34,312 nt of DNA from Chromatiales bacterium. GTDB lineage: Bacteria > Pseudomonadota > Gammaproteobacteria > Chromatiales > Chromatiaceae. How positions within the stretch are numbered: the first letter of the stretch is position 1; each line of letters starts with the position of its first letter. Both the position numbers and the translations under genes were made by a program. This document shows, piece by piece, positions 8,474 to 15,768 of the stretch. Under the pieces are notes generated by a model, which was not told where the DNA came from, made no database searches, and saw nothing but the letters and a program-made list of their open reading frames with translations. The stretch lies in the NCBI GenBank assembly GCA_028284585.1, contig JANQRK010000065.1:1-34312 (forward strand). The letters are read 5' to 3'.

Positions 8474-8746
8474 ATGTTGATCGCCGCCATCATCGCCGTC
8501 ATGGTGACCATGATATTGGCTCTGATTCGTGCACTGATCGGCCCTACCGAATACGACCGCATGCTGGCAGCCAATTCCTTCGGCACTAAGACGGTCTTGC
8601 TTATCGCACTCGGCGGGCATCTGCTTTCCTGGCACAGCTTTCTGGATGTTGCGCTGTTGTACGCATTGGTGAACTTCGTCGGGACTATCGCGGTGATGCG
8701 ATTCTTCGAGTATCGGACGCCGGCTGATGGGGATACTGCCCAATGA
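8474..8746 (+). CDS. mrpF: Mrp antiporter subunit F
   Basis: This small (90-residue) protein has three predicted helices, the size and topology of MrpF/MnhF. The family pattern is seen in RALIGPTEYDRMLAANSFGT and DVALLYALVNFVGTIAVMRF. The start at ATG 8474 follows mrpE by 4 bases. The 3' end overlaps mrpG by 4 bases (ATGA), which implies coupled translation. It acts as a structural membrane subunit of the Mrp complex. Confidence 0.92.
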   Translation: MLIAAIIAVMVTMILALIRALIGPTEYDRMLAANSFGTKTVLLIALGGHLLSWHSFLDVALLYALVNFVGTIAVMRFFEYRTPADGDTAQ

Positions 8747-9087
8747 GCCCTTGGGTAGAGATACTAAGTGGCTTCTGCTTTCTGGCCGGTGGCTTTCTGT
8801 GTGTCACAGGTGGGGTTGGCATGCTGCGCCTGCCCGATTTCTTCGCGCGAGTGCATGCGTCTGGCCTGACCGAGACACTGGCGACGCCACTCTTGCTGGT
8901 GGGTCTGATGCTGCAAATGGAATGGTCACTCGAGCTCTTCAAGGTAGTGCTGATTGCACTATTGGTGCTGGCGACCAATCCCACGGCAACCCATGCGATG
9001 GCCAAGGCAGCCTTGCATGGTGGCCGGCGGCCGGTGACCGGGGGACCTGCTGCGGCTGCCCAGGAGGATACGTCATCGAAGGCCTGA
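8743..9087 (+). CDS. mrpG: Mrp antiporter subunit G
   Basis: The 114-residue membrane protein has three helices. The MrpG/MnhG signature GGVGMLRLPDFFARVHASGL is followed by ETLATPLLLVGL and by NPTATHAMAKAALH. It starts on the ATGA overlap with mrpF. The last 25 residues are alanine/glycine/proline-rich and beyond the conserved core. That tail is where the next gene's ribosome site (AGGAGG at 9062) lies. Confidence 0.92.
   Translation: MSPWVEILSGFCFLAGGFLCVTGGVGMLRLPDFFARVHASGLTETLATPLLLVGLMLQMEWSLELFKVVLIALLVLATNPTATHAMAKAALHGGRRPVTGGPAAAAQEDTSSKA
9062..9067 (+). promoter_or_regulatory. Shine-Dalgarno AGGAGG before the start-less mrpA/B gene
   Basis: A perfect AGGAGG sits inside the end of mrpG. 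It is 7 bases from an in-frame ATC (9075) and 16 bases from an in-frame CTG (9084). No ATG, GTG or TTG in the correct frame is placed to use it. Confidence 0.6.
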
Positions 9088-10046
9088 TCGATGTCGTCGC
9101 GCTGGGCTTTTTGGTATTGATAGCGATCGCGGCGATCCGCCTGCGCGACCTGTTCGCCGTGGTGATCCTGTTCGGCGTCTACAGTCTGATGACTGCGGTC
9201 TTGTTCATGGACCTGGATGCGGTGGACGTGGCCTTCACTGAGGCTGCGGTCGGAGCCGGTGTGACGACGGTACTTATGCTGTCTACGCTGCATCTCACCG
9301 GCCGTTGGGAGCGGCGGCCACGGCATAGTCCCATGCTGTCTCTGCTGGTCGTTACTGTGACCGGGGCGGCGTTGATCTACGGTACCTTGGATGCCCCTCG
9401 GCTGGGTGATCCGGAGGCACCAGTGCACCAGCACGTGGCACCACGCTATCTCGAGCAGGGGCCGACCGAGGTCGGAATGCCCAACCTGGTGACGGCGGTG
9501 CTGGCCAGTTACCGAGGCTACGATACTTTCGGCGAAACCGTGGTGATCTTCACGGCTGGGGTTGCAGTGTTGTTGCTGCTCGGGATCCGCGAGGGGCCGC
9601 AGACCAAGGCCGGCCGAAGCGCGATCGGTGACCAGATCGTGCTGCGGGTGGTGGTCAAGGCCTTGCTGCCATTGATCCTGCTGTATGGCCTGTATGTACA
9701 GTTCCACGGCGACTTCGGTGCTGGCGGCGGCTTCCAAGCGGGCGTGATCTTTGCCACCGGCTTTGTCCTCTACGATCTGGTATTCGGTGAGGGTGACGCG
9801 CGCCTAGTGGTGCCACCGCGCTGGTTGCATCGGCTGGCCGCGCTCGGCGTGTTGCTATACGGTGGAGTCGGGCTGTGGTCGCTGTTCGATGGCAAAGCCT
9901 TCCTCGACTATTCCGCGTTGGCGCACGATCCCGTGCATGGCCAACATCTTGGTGTATTGCTGGTCGAGCTGGGGGTTGGGATCACGGTGTTCTCGATCGT
10001 CCTGGCGATCTTTTTCGCGCTGTCGGGCCGGGGGCGGCGGGCATGA
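9084..10046 (+). CDS. mrpB: Mrp antiporter subunit A C-terminal part fused to subunit B; non-AUG start
   Basis: From the CTG at 9084 this is a 320-residue membrane protein. The first half is the DUF4040/MbhD-like segment that forms the C-terminal part of MrpA (LFAVVILFGVYSLMTAVLF, then DVAFTEAAVGAGVTTVLML). The second half is the MnhB domain (VVKALLPLILLYGLYVQFHG, then DFGAGGGFQAGVIFATGFVL). The ion-translocating NuoL-like part of MrpA is absent and presumably supplied by the D-type subunits downstream. No ATG, GTG or TTG lies at the start of the homologous region. CTG 9084 forms a CTGA 4-bp overlap with the mrpG stop, matching the ATGA/GTGA overlaps elsewhere in the operon. ATC 9075 is the alternative and has better spacing from AGGAGG. 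An in-frame ATG at 8727 opens a frame out of phase with mrpG and adds unrelated residues. Confidence 0.85.
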   Translation: MIDVVALGFLVLIAIAAIRLRDLFAVVILFGVYSLMTAVLFMDLDAVDVAFTEAAVGAGVTTVLMLSTLHLTGRWERRPRHSPMLSLLVVTVTGAALIYGTLDAPRLGDPEAPVHQHVAPRYLEQGPTEVGMPNLVTAVLASYRGYDTFGETVVIFTAGVAVLLLLGIREGPQTKAGRSAIGDQIVLRVVVKALLPLILLYGLYVQFHGDFGAGGGFQAGVIFATGFVLYDLVFGEGDARLVVPPRWLHRLAALGVLLYGGVGLWSLFDGKAFLDYSALAHDPVHGQHLGVLLVELGVGITVFSIVLAIFFALSGRGRRA

Positions 10047-10456
10047 GCAATCTGCCCGGCCTGTACAATTATTGGATTGCCGTGTGCCTGATGATGGCCG
10101 GTTTCTACATCGTGATATCGCATGGCAATCTGGTCAAGAAGTTGGTCGGTCTGGCATTGTTTCAGACTTCCGTGTTCATCTTCTACATCTCGCTGGGCAA
10201 GGTCGCGGATGGCGATGCGCCGATTGTGACGCCTGGAGTGACCCTGTATTCCAATCCGCTGCCGCATGTGTTGATCCTTACCGCGATCGTGGTCGGGGTC
10301 GCCACCACGGCGGTCGGTCTGGCCTTGGTCGTGCGCATCTACGAGGCCTATGGCAGCGTCGAGGAAGACGAAATCCAAGTGCTGGATGGCGCTGATGATG
10401 ACGCCAATGAGGGCACCACCAGTCTCGAAGAGACACCGGAGGCTGATCGGCAGTGA
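10043..10456 (+). CDS. mrpC: Mrp antiporter subunit C (NuoK-like)
   Basis: The 137-residue protein has three helices. It carries the MrpC/NuoK pattern GFYIVISHGNLVKKLVGLAL and the motif DAPIVTPGVTLYSNPLPHVL followed by LTAIVVGVATTAVGLAL, which is diagnostic of MrpC. The tail after about residue 105 is strongly acidic (EEDEIQVLDGADDDANE), longer than usual and presumably cytoplasmic. It starts on ATGA overlapping the A/B gene and ends on GTGA overlapping the first mrpD. Confidence 0.93.
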   Translation: MSNLPGLYNYWIAVCLMMAGFYIVISHGNLVKKLVGLALFQTSVFIFYISLGKVADGDAPIVTPGVTLYSNPLPHVLILTAIVVGVATTAVGLALVVRIYEAYGSVEEDEIQVLDGADDDANEGTTSLEETPEADRQ

Positions 10457-11937
10457 GCCTGCTCGATCATTTCCCAGTGCTGGTGGTACTGCTGCCCCTG
10501 ATGGCGGCACCCCTGTGTGTACTGATCGATCGTCCCAGACTGGCTTGGGCACTGTCGCTGGCGGTGTCCTGGCTGAGCCTTGCCGTGGCGGCTAGCCTGC
10601 TGTTCCAAGTTCTTGGGAGTGGCCCGATCAGCTATCGCCTCGGCGGCTGGCCCCCACCTTGGGGTATCGAGTATCGCATTGACCTGCTAAGCGCCTATGT
10701 GCTGCTGATCGTCAGCGCGATTGCGGCCGTGGTCATGGTGTTTGCTTACCACAGCGTCGCCGCAGAGATCGCAGCGGATCGGATCGCGCGATTTTATGCC
10801 GCGCTCTTGCTGGTGCTGGCCGGCCTGCTCGGTATAGTCGCCACCGGCGACGCGTTCAATGTGTTCGTATTCCTCGAGATTTCGTCACTGGCCTCATACG
10901 CAGTTATCAGTATGGGCCGCGACCGGCGTGCCTTGCATGCCGCCTTTCAGTACTTGGTGATGGGCACGATAGGGGCGACCTTCATCCTGATCGGGATCGG
11001 TTTTCTATACATGATGACCGGCACCTTGAACATGCAAGATCTGGCAGACCGTCTGCCAGCGGTATCGGACACACGCACGGTGCGGGTCGGCTTTGCGTTC
11101 TTGACGGTCGGCATCGGACTCAAACTGGCGCTGTTTCCGCTGCATCTTTGGCTGCCCAACGCCTATGCCTATGCACCCTCTGCCGTGACTGCCTTCCTAG
11201 CGGCTACCGCAACCAAGGTCGCCGTTTATGTCTTGTTGCGTTTTTTGCTCGAGATCTTCGGTGCGGATTTCTCCCTGCGCGCGATGCCACTCGATCTGAT
11301 CTTGATCTTATTGGGTCTGGCAGGTGCGCTATCGGCATCGCTGGTGGCGGTGTTCCAAGAAGACATCAAGCGCATGCTGGCCTACTCGAGTGTGGCCCAG
11401 ATAGGTTATATGGTGCTTGGTATCGGATTGGCATCGCCGACCGGGATCAGCGCGGCGATGCTGCACCTCTTCAACCATGCGTTGATGAAGGGTGCGCTGT
11501 TTCTGGCCTTGGGGGCAGTGGCCTATCGAATCGGGTCGGTGGCCCTGCGCGATTTGGCGGGTCTGGGCCGCCGCATGCCTTGGTCCATGGCGGCCATCGT
11601 GCTGGGGGGGCTGAGTCTAATCGGCGTGCCGCCGACCGCCGGCTTCGTCAGTAAATGGTATCTGGTCCTGGGCTCATTGGAACAGGGCTTGTGGCCGGTG
11701 GCCTTGCTGATCCTGCTAGGCTCGCTGTTGGCCGTTGTGTACATCTGGAAACTGGTCGAGACAGCGTACTTCAAAGAACCTCAGACCGCGCCGGTAGCAG
11801 TGCGTGAGGCACCTTTGTCGATGTTGATACCGGTTTGGATCCTGGTTGCCGCCAATCTGTACTTCGGACTGCATACCGAGATCAGCGTCGGTGTCGCGCG
11901 CCAGTCCACTGTGCAGTTATTGGGGGTAGCGGGGTGA
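10453..11937 (+). CDS. mrpD: Mrp antiporter subunit D, first copy (NuoN/NuoM-like)
   Basis: This is a 494-residue proton/cation-translocating subunit with about 14 helices. The conserved membrane glutamate is Glu142 in FLEISSLASY. A membrane lysine lies in GIGLKLALFPLHLWLPNAYA, and EDIKRMLAYSSVAQIGYMVL is the standard signature of this superfamily, shared with complex I subunits NuoL/M/N. The start is a GTG coupled to mrpC (GTGA). The length matches MrpD. Of the three D-type genes it looks the most canonical. Confidence 0.93.
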   Translation: MSLLDHFPVLVVLLPLMAAPLCVLIDRPRLAWALSLAVSWLSLAVAASLLFQVLGSGPISYRLGGWPPPWGIEYRIDLLSAYVLLIVSAIAAVVMVFAYHSVAAEIAADRIARFYAALLLVLAGLLGIVATGDAFNVFVFLEISSLASYAVISMGRDRRALHAAFQYLVMGTIGATFILIGIGFLYMMTGTLNMQDLADRLPAVSDTRTVRVGFAFLTVGIGLKLALFPLHLWLPNAYAYAPSAVTAFLAATATKVAVYVLLRFLLEIFGADFSLRAMPLDLILILLGLAGALSASLVAVFQEDIKRMLAYSSVAQIGYMVLGIGLASPTGISAAMLHLFNHALMKGALFLALGAVAYRIGSVALRDLAGLGRRMPWSMAAIVLGGLSLIGVPPTAGFVSKWYLVLGSLEQGLWPVALLILLGSLLAVVYIWKLVETAYFKEPQTAPVAVREAPLSMLIPVWILVAANLYFGLHTEISVGVARQSTVQLLGVAG

Positions 11938-13400
11938 GCGGCACATCATTGCTGGCTTGGATCCTCACAGTGCCAATGCTGGGCATGCTCGGTGTCCTCG
12001 CAACGCGTCGCTACCCGAATCTTCGCGAAGGGGTGAGCATCGCGGCCGGGGTAATCACCTTTGCGCTGGTCGTGGCACTGGCGGTGACCATATCTTGGGA
12101 TGCACCGCCTAGCCTGGTGCTCGCCGAACCCCTGCCTGGGCTGCCGCTGACCCTGACCCCAGAGCCACTGGGGGTCTTGTTCGCCCTGGTGGCGAGCTTT
12201 CTGTGGCCGATCACGACCCTGTATGCGCTCGGCTACATGCGTGCCCACCACGAGCGCAATCAAACCCGCTTCTATAGCGCCTTTGCGGTGTCGATCGCGG
12301 CCGCGCTGGGCATTGCGCTGGCTGGCGACATTCTTACCTTGTTTGTGTTCTACGAGATCCTTTCGGTGGCGACCTATCCGCTGGTCACACATGCCGGCAC
12401 GGAGCAGGCGAAACGGGCAGGACGGCTCTACCTCGGGCTGCTGATGGGTACATCAATAGGTATGTTGCTACTGGCCATGGTCTGGACTTGGCAACTGACC
12501 GGCACCTTGGTGTTCACCCCGGGTGGGGTGTTCGATGACCAGGTCAGTGACGGACTGCTCGGTGTGCTGTTGCTACTGTTCGTTCTGGGGACCGGCAAGG
12601 CCGCGTTGATGCCGTTCCACCGTTGGCTGCCGGCAGCGATGGTCGCGCCGACGCCAGTCTCGGCCCTGCTGCATGCGGTGGCGGTGGTCAAGGCTGGGGT
12701 GTTTACGGTGCTCAAGGTGGTGATCTATATCTTCGGCATCGACAGCATTGCACGGATGGCGGCTGCCGACGGCCTCTTGATACTCGCCGGTATCACCATT
12801 CTCATGGCCTCGTTGATCGCGCTACGAAAGGACAATCTCAAGGCCCGACTGGCCTACTCGACCATCAGCCAGCTCGGCTATATCGTGCTTGGGGGTATGC
12901 TCGGCGTGGTTGCCGGCGCGGTAGGCGGTGGCCTGCATATCGCAATGCATGCTTTTGGCAAGATCACGTTGTTTTTTTGTGCTGGTGCGATCTTGGTGAC
13001 GGCGCACAAGACTCGCGTTAGTGAGCTAGACGGTATCGGACGGCGCATGCCCTGGACTATGGCGGCCTTCACCGTCGGTGCCGTGTCGATGATCGGGGCA
13101 CCTCCGGTGGCCGGCTTCATATCGAAATGGTATCTGCTGACCGGGGCACTCGATGCACAACAGATTTTTGCTGTGGTCGTAATCATCCTTTCGACCCTGC
13201 TCAATGCTGCCTATTTCATGCCGATCGTGTATGCCGCTTTTTTCAAAGCAGCCGATGCGGACGCGCTACAGGTTGCACACGGAGAAGCGCCGTTGCCGAT
13301 CTTACTGGCACTGCTTACGACCGCGGGCTGTGCCCTGTTGGTGTTCTTTTTTCCCGGCGTTCCATTGGCACTCGTTCAACAGTCGGTAGGCCTAGGATGA
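11934..13400 (+). CDS. Mrp antiporter D-type subunit, second copy
   Basis: This is a 488-residue NuoL/M/N-superfamily membrane protein. It starts with GTG on a 4-bp overlap with the preceding subunit. The conserved glutamate is Glu141 in FYEILSVATYPLV. The proton-path region reads MPFHRWLPAAMVAPTPVSAL followed by LHAVAVVKAGVFTVLKV. This resembles the NuoL/MrpA N-terminal lineage (H-A-V-A-V-V-K-A-G) more than MrpD. KDNLKARLAYSTISQLGYIV completes the signature. It may therefore replace the missing N-terminal translocating part of MrpA, though this rests on motif resemblance only. Confidence 0.9.
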   Translation: MSGTSLLAWILTVPMLGMLGVLATRRYPNLREGVSIAAGVITFALVVALAVTISWDAPPSLVLAEPLPGLPLTLTPEPLGVLFALVASFLWPITTLYALGYMRAHHERNQTRFYSAFAVSIAAALGIALAGDILTLFVFYEILSVATYPLVTHAGTEQAKRAGRLYLGLLMGTSIGMLLLAMVWTWQLTGTLVFTPGGVFDDQVSDGLLGVLLLLFVLGTGKAALMPFHRWLPAAMVAPTPVSALLHAVAVVKAGVFTVLKVVIYIFGIDSIARMAAADGLLILAGITILMASLIALRKDNLKARLAYSTISQLGYIVLGGMLGVVAGAVGGGLHIAMHAFGKITLFFCAGAILVTAHKTRVSELDGIGRRMPWTMAAFTVGAVSMIGAPPVAGFISKWYLLTGALDAQQIFAVVVIILSTLLNAAYFMPIVYAAFFKAADADALQVAHGEAPLPILLALLTTAGCALLVFFFPGVPLALVQQSVGLG

Positions 13401-13696
13401 AAACGTCGCAGCCGGTATCGGGGGGTGAAAAGCCAGACCAGGGGAGGCGGCACTGGCTGTACCGCACCGAGAACCTGCCCAAGTTGTGGGTGATCCAGAT
13501 CCTCGTCCTGCTACTGGCGCTGCTCCCCGAAGCCTTCGTGCATCACCACCCGCACTTTCTCGATCAGGGCTTCGCGCTGGATGCCGGTTTAGGATTCTAT
13601 GCCTGGTATGGATTTTTAAGCTGTGCCGGCATGGTTGCCTTGGCCAAGGTCTTGGGCATCTTCCTGAAGCGCAAGGACACTTATTATGATGAGTGA
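13397..13696 (+). CDS. Small membrane protein within the Mrp operon
   Basis: A 99-residue protein sits between two D-type subunits, starting on an ATGA overlap and ending 11 bases inside the next gene. It has a basic, soluble N-terminus (residues 1-30), one helix at about 31-46 (LWVIQILVLLLALLPEAF), a histidine-rich loop (HHHPHF) and a second helix at about 66-88. I do not recognise a named family. Its tight coupling on both sides implies a structural or assembly subunit of this antiporter variant. The HHHPH loop could bind metal, but nothing else supports that. Confidence 0.85.
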   Translation: MKTSQPVSGGEKPDQGRRHWLYRTENLPKLWVIQILVLLLALLPEAFVHHHPHFLDQGFALDAGLGFYAWYGFLSCAGMVALAKVLGIFLKRKDTYYDE

Positions 13697-15374
13697 GTTG
13701 GCGCTGTCTCCTGGTCTGATCCTGATCCTTGGTGGCCTGTTGATCCCGTTCGCATCCGCGCGCCAGCGGCTGGGGCTGTTGCTCGGCCTGCCCGCGCTGA
13801 CTTTGGGTGCGGTTTGGTGGTTGCCTGATGGCAGTTTGCTGACGCTGCCCTTTCTCGACTATGTGCTGGAGCCCGTGCGCTCGACCGCCGAGGGTCGGCT
13901 GTTCGCTACCGTGTTTTCGATCATGGCCTTCGCCGGCGGGCTCTATGCCCACCGCCAGGCCAGTCGAACGGAGCTAAGCGCTGCGTTCGTGTATGCGGGT
14001 TCGGCGATCGGTGTGACCTTCGCCGGCGATCTACTGACCCTGTTCGTGTTTTGGGAGATCATGGCCCTGGGGTCCACGGTGGTGGTCTGGTCGGCCGGCG
14101 GGGTGAGCGCCTATCGGGCGGGGCTGCGCTACCTGTTGGTCCACCTGCTGGGTGGCGTGGTCTTGATGGTCGGGATCGTTGCCCAAGTGGTCGAGACCGG
14201 TTCGCTGGCATTCCAGGCTATGCAGCCAGATAGCCTAGCGACCCAGCTGATCTTGATCGGCTTCTTGGTCAACGCCGGTGCCCCGCCGCTGTCGGCCTGG
14301 ATCGCCGATGCCTACCCCGAGGCCAGTCCCAGCGGTACGGTGTTTCTGTCGGCGTTTACCACTAAGACGGCGGTCTTCACCCTGCTAGTTGGCTTTCCGG
14401 GAGCCGATGTCCTGATCCCGATCGGGCTCTACATGGTGTTTTACGGCATCATCTATGCGTTGCTCGAGAACGACATGCGCCGGATCTTGGCGTATAGCAT
14501 TGTGAATCAAGTCGGCTTCATGGTCGTGGCGATCGGTATTGGTACGCCGATGGCGCTCAATGGCGCCGCCGCCCATGCCTTTGCTCACATCATCTATAAG
14601 GCCTTGTTGCTGATGTCTGCCGGAAGTGTGCTGCTGATGACCGGTAAACGAAAATGTACTGACTTGGGGGGACTGTTTCAGAGTATGCCGATCACCGCGA
14701 TAAACGGCATCATCGGTGCGTTGGCGATCTCGGCCTTCCCGTTCACGTCGGGCTTCATCAGTAAGTCGCTGGAGACCCAAGCTGCCGCGGATCAGGGCCT
14801 GCTATGGGTCTGGATGCTGTTGGTGGCGGCCTCGGCCGGCGTCTTCTTGCATGCTGGAATCAAGTTTCCGTGGTTCGTCTTCTTTCAGAAGGATTCGGGT
14901 ATGCGCCCGCCCGATCCACCGACCAATCTGCGCAACGCGATGTGGTTGTTCTCCTTTCTGTGTATCGCCCTAGGTTTGTATCCCCAGCCGCTGTACGCAA
15001 TCCTGCCGTATCCGGTCGATTACCAACCCTACACGATTGAACACTTGGTGACGCAGTTGCAGCTGCTCTTGTTTGCCGGCTTTGCGTTCTTCGTCATGCT
15101 CAAGCAGATGCGCCGCACCCTGACGATCAGCCTCGACTTCGACTGGTTCTATCGCAAGTTCTTTAAAGAGATAGGCAAGGAGTTTACGGGGCGGACCAGC
15201 GCCGCGCGGGCCGCGCAAGAGCAGCGGATGCTAGGGAAGGCCCAGCGGCTGATCGATAACCTCTATGTCCATCACGGGCCGCGTGGGGTGTTGGCCCGTA
15301 GTTGGCCACTTGGCAGCATGGTGATCTGGGTGGCCGCGCTGCTCGGATTTTCGCTGTTGCTCTATTATCTGTGA
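13686..15374 (+). CDS. Mrp antiporter D-type subunit, third copy, with C-terminal extension
   Basis: This is a 562-residue NuoL/M/N-superfamily subunit. The conserved glutamate is Glu124 in FWEIMALGSTVVV. The translocation core reads PPLSAWIADAYPEASPSGTV with FTTKTAVFTLLVGFPG, and ENDMRRILAYSIVNQVGFMV follows. It is longer than the other two. After the antiporter core come a helix (about 450-475), a cytoplasmic segment rich in Arg/Lys/Phe (DWFYRKFFKEIGKEF) and a final helix near 540-560. That topology recalls the lateral-helix extension of NuoL/MrpA. Two adjacent ATGs (13686, 13689) are possible starts. It is the last gene of the operon; no hairpin terminator is obvious after it. Confidence 0.9.
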   Translation: MMSELALSPGLILILGGLLIPFASARQRLGLLLGLPALTLGAVWWLPDGSLLTLPFLDYVLEPVRSTAEGRLFATVFSIMAFAGGLYAHRQASRTELSAAFVYAGSAIGVTFAGDLLTLFVFWEIMALGSTVVVWSAGGVSAYRAGLRYLLVHLLGGVVLMVGIVAQVVETGSLAFQAMQPDSLATQLILIGFLVNAGAPPLSAWIADAYPEASPSGTVFLSAFTTKTAVFTLLVGFPGADVLIPIGLYMVFYGIIYALLENDMRRILAYSIVNQVGFMVVAIGIGTPMALNGAAAHAFAHIIYKALLLMSAGSVLLMTGKRKCTDLGGLFQSMPITAINGIIGALAISAFPFTSGFISKSLETQAAADQGLLWVWMLLVAASAGVFLHAGIKFPWFVFFQKDSGMRPPDPPTNLRNAMWLFSFLCIALGLYPQPLYAILPYPVDYQPYTIEHLVTQLQLLLFAGFAFFVMLKQMRRTLTISLDFDWFYRKFFKEIGKEFTGRTSAARAAQEQRMLGKAQRLIDNLYVHHGPRGVLARSWPLGSMVIWVAALLGFSLLLYYL

Positions 15375-15395
15375 CTCGACCCGATACCGAATGGC

Positions 15396-15578
15396 TCAGT
15401 CGATGCGAACATTGGTGTAGCCGAGACCGCGCAGCGCGCGCTCGATGCGGTGCTGGCTGCGCCCGAGACATTTGACATAGCAGCGGCCGTGATGGTGGCC
15501 GCGCGAGTCGTGATAGTCGAACTCCACTAAGCGTGGACGACCAAGATACTTGTCTAGCAAATTGATGACGGTGCGCAC
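15396..15578 (-). CDS. Small basic protein with His/Cys-rich centre, unknown function
   Basis: The proposed 60-residue product starts at a GTG (15578) that lies 10 bases after a perfect AAGGAG (15589-15594), the main reason to believe it. The sequence runs from an amphipathic helix (TVINLLDKYLGRPRL) through FDYHDSRGHHHGRCYVKCLG to a second helix ending RALRGLGYTNVRID. The three histidines and two cysteines within ten residues could bind a metal ion. An in-frame ATG at 15674 would give 92 residues but has no ribosome site. I do not recognise a family. The gene is convergent with the Mrp operon (stops 21 bases apart). Confidence 0.55.
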   Translation of the reverse strand: MRTVINLLDKYLGRPRLVEFDYHDSRGHHHGRCYVKCLGRSQHRIERALRGLGYTNVRID

Positions 15579-15768
15579 TACCTCGGGTCTCCTTAGCGAT
15601 AAAACCTTGGCCGCAACCGAGACGACAATTGCTTGACGCCCGGTGGACCACGTGGCTCGCGATGCAATTGACATGCCTACAAAAGGTGTTCGTGGGCTGG
15701 TTAGCGCGGCTGGGCAACTATGCCTCGCGTTGTCCTCAGCATCGCCTACGCGGCGCTGTTGCCCACGC

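Noticed and set aside
8727..9083. An ATG at 8727 in the frame of the Mrp A/B gene
   Set aside because: It would translate mrpG out of phase into non-family residues; family similarity begins only near 9075-9090.
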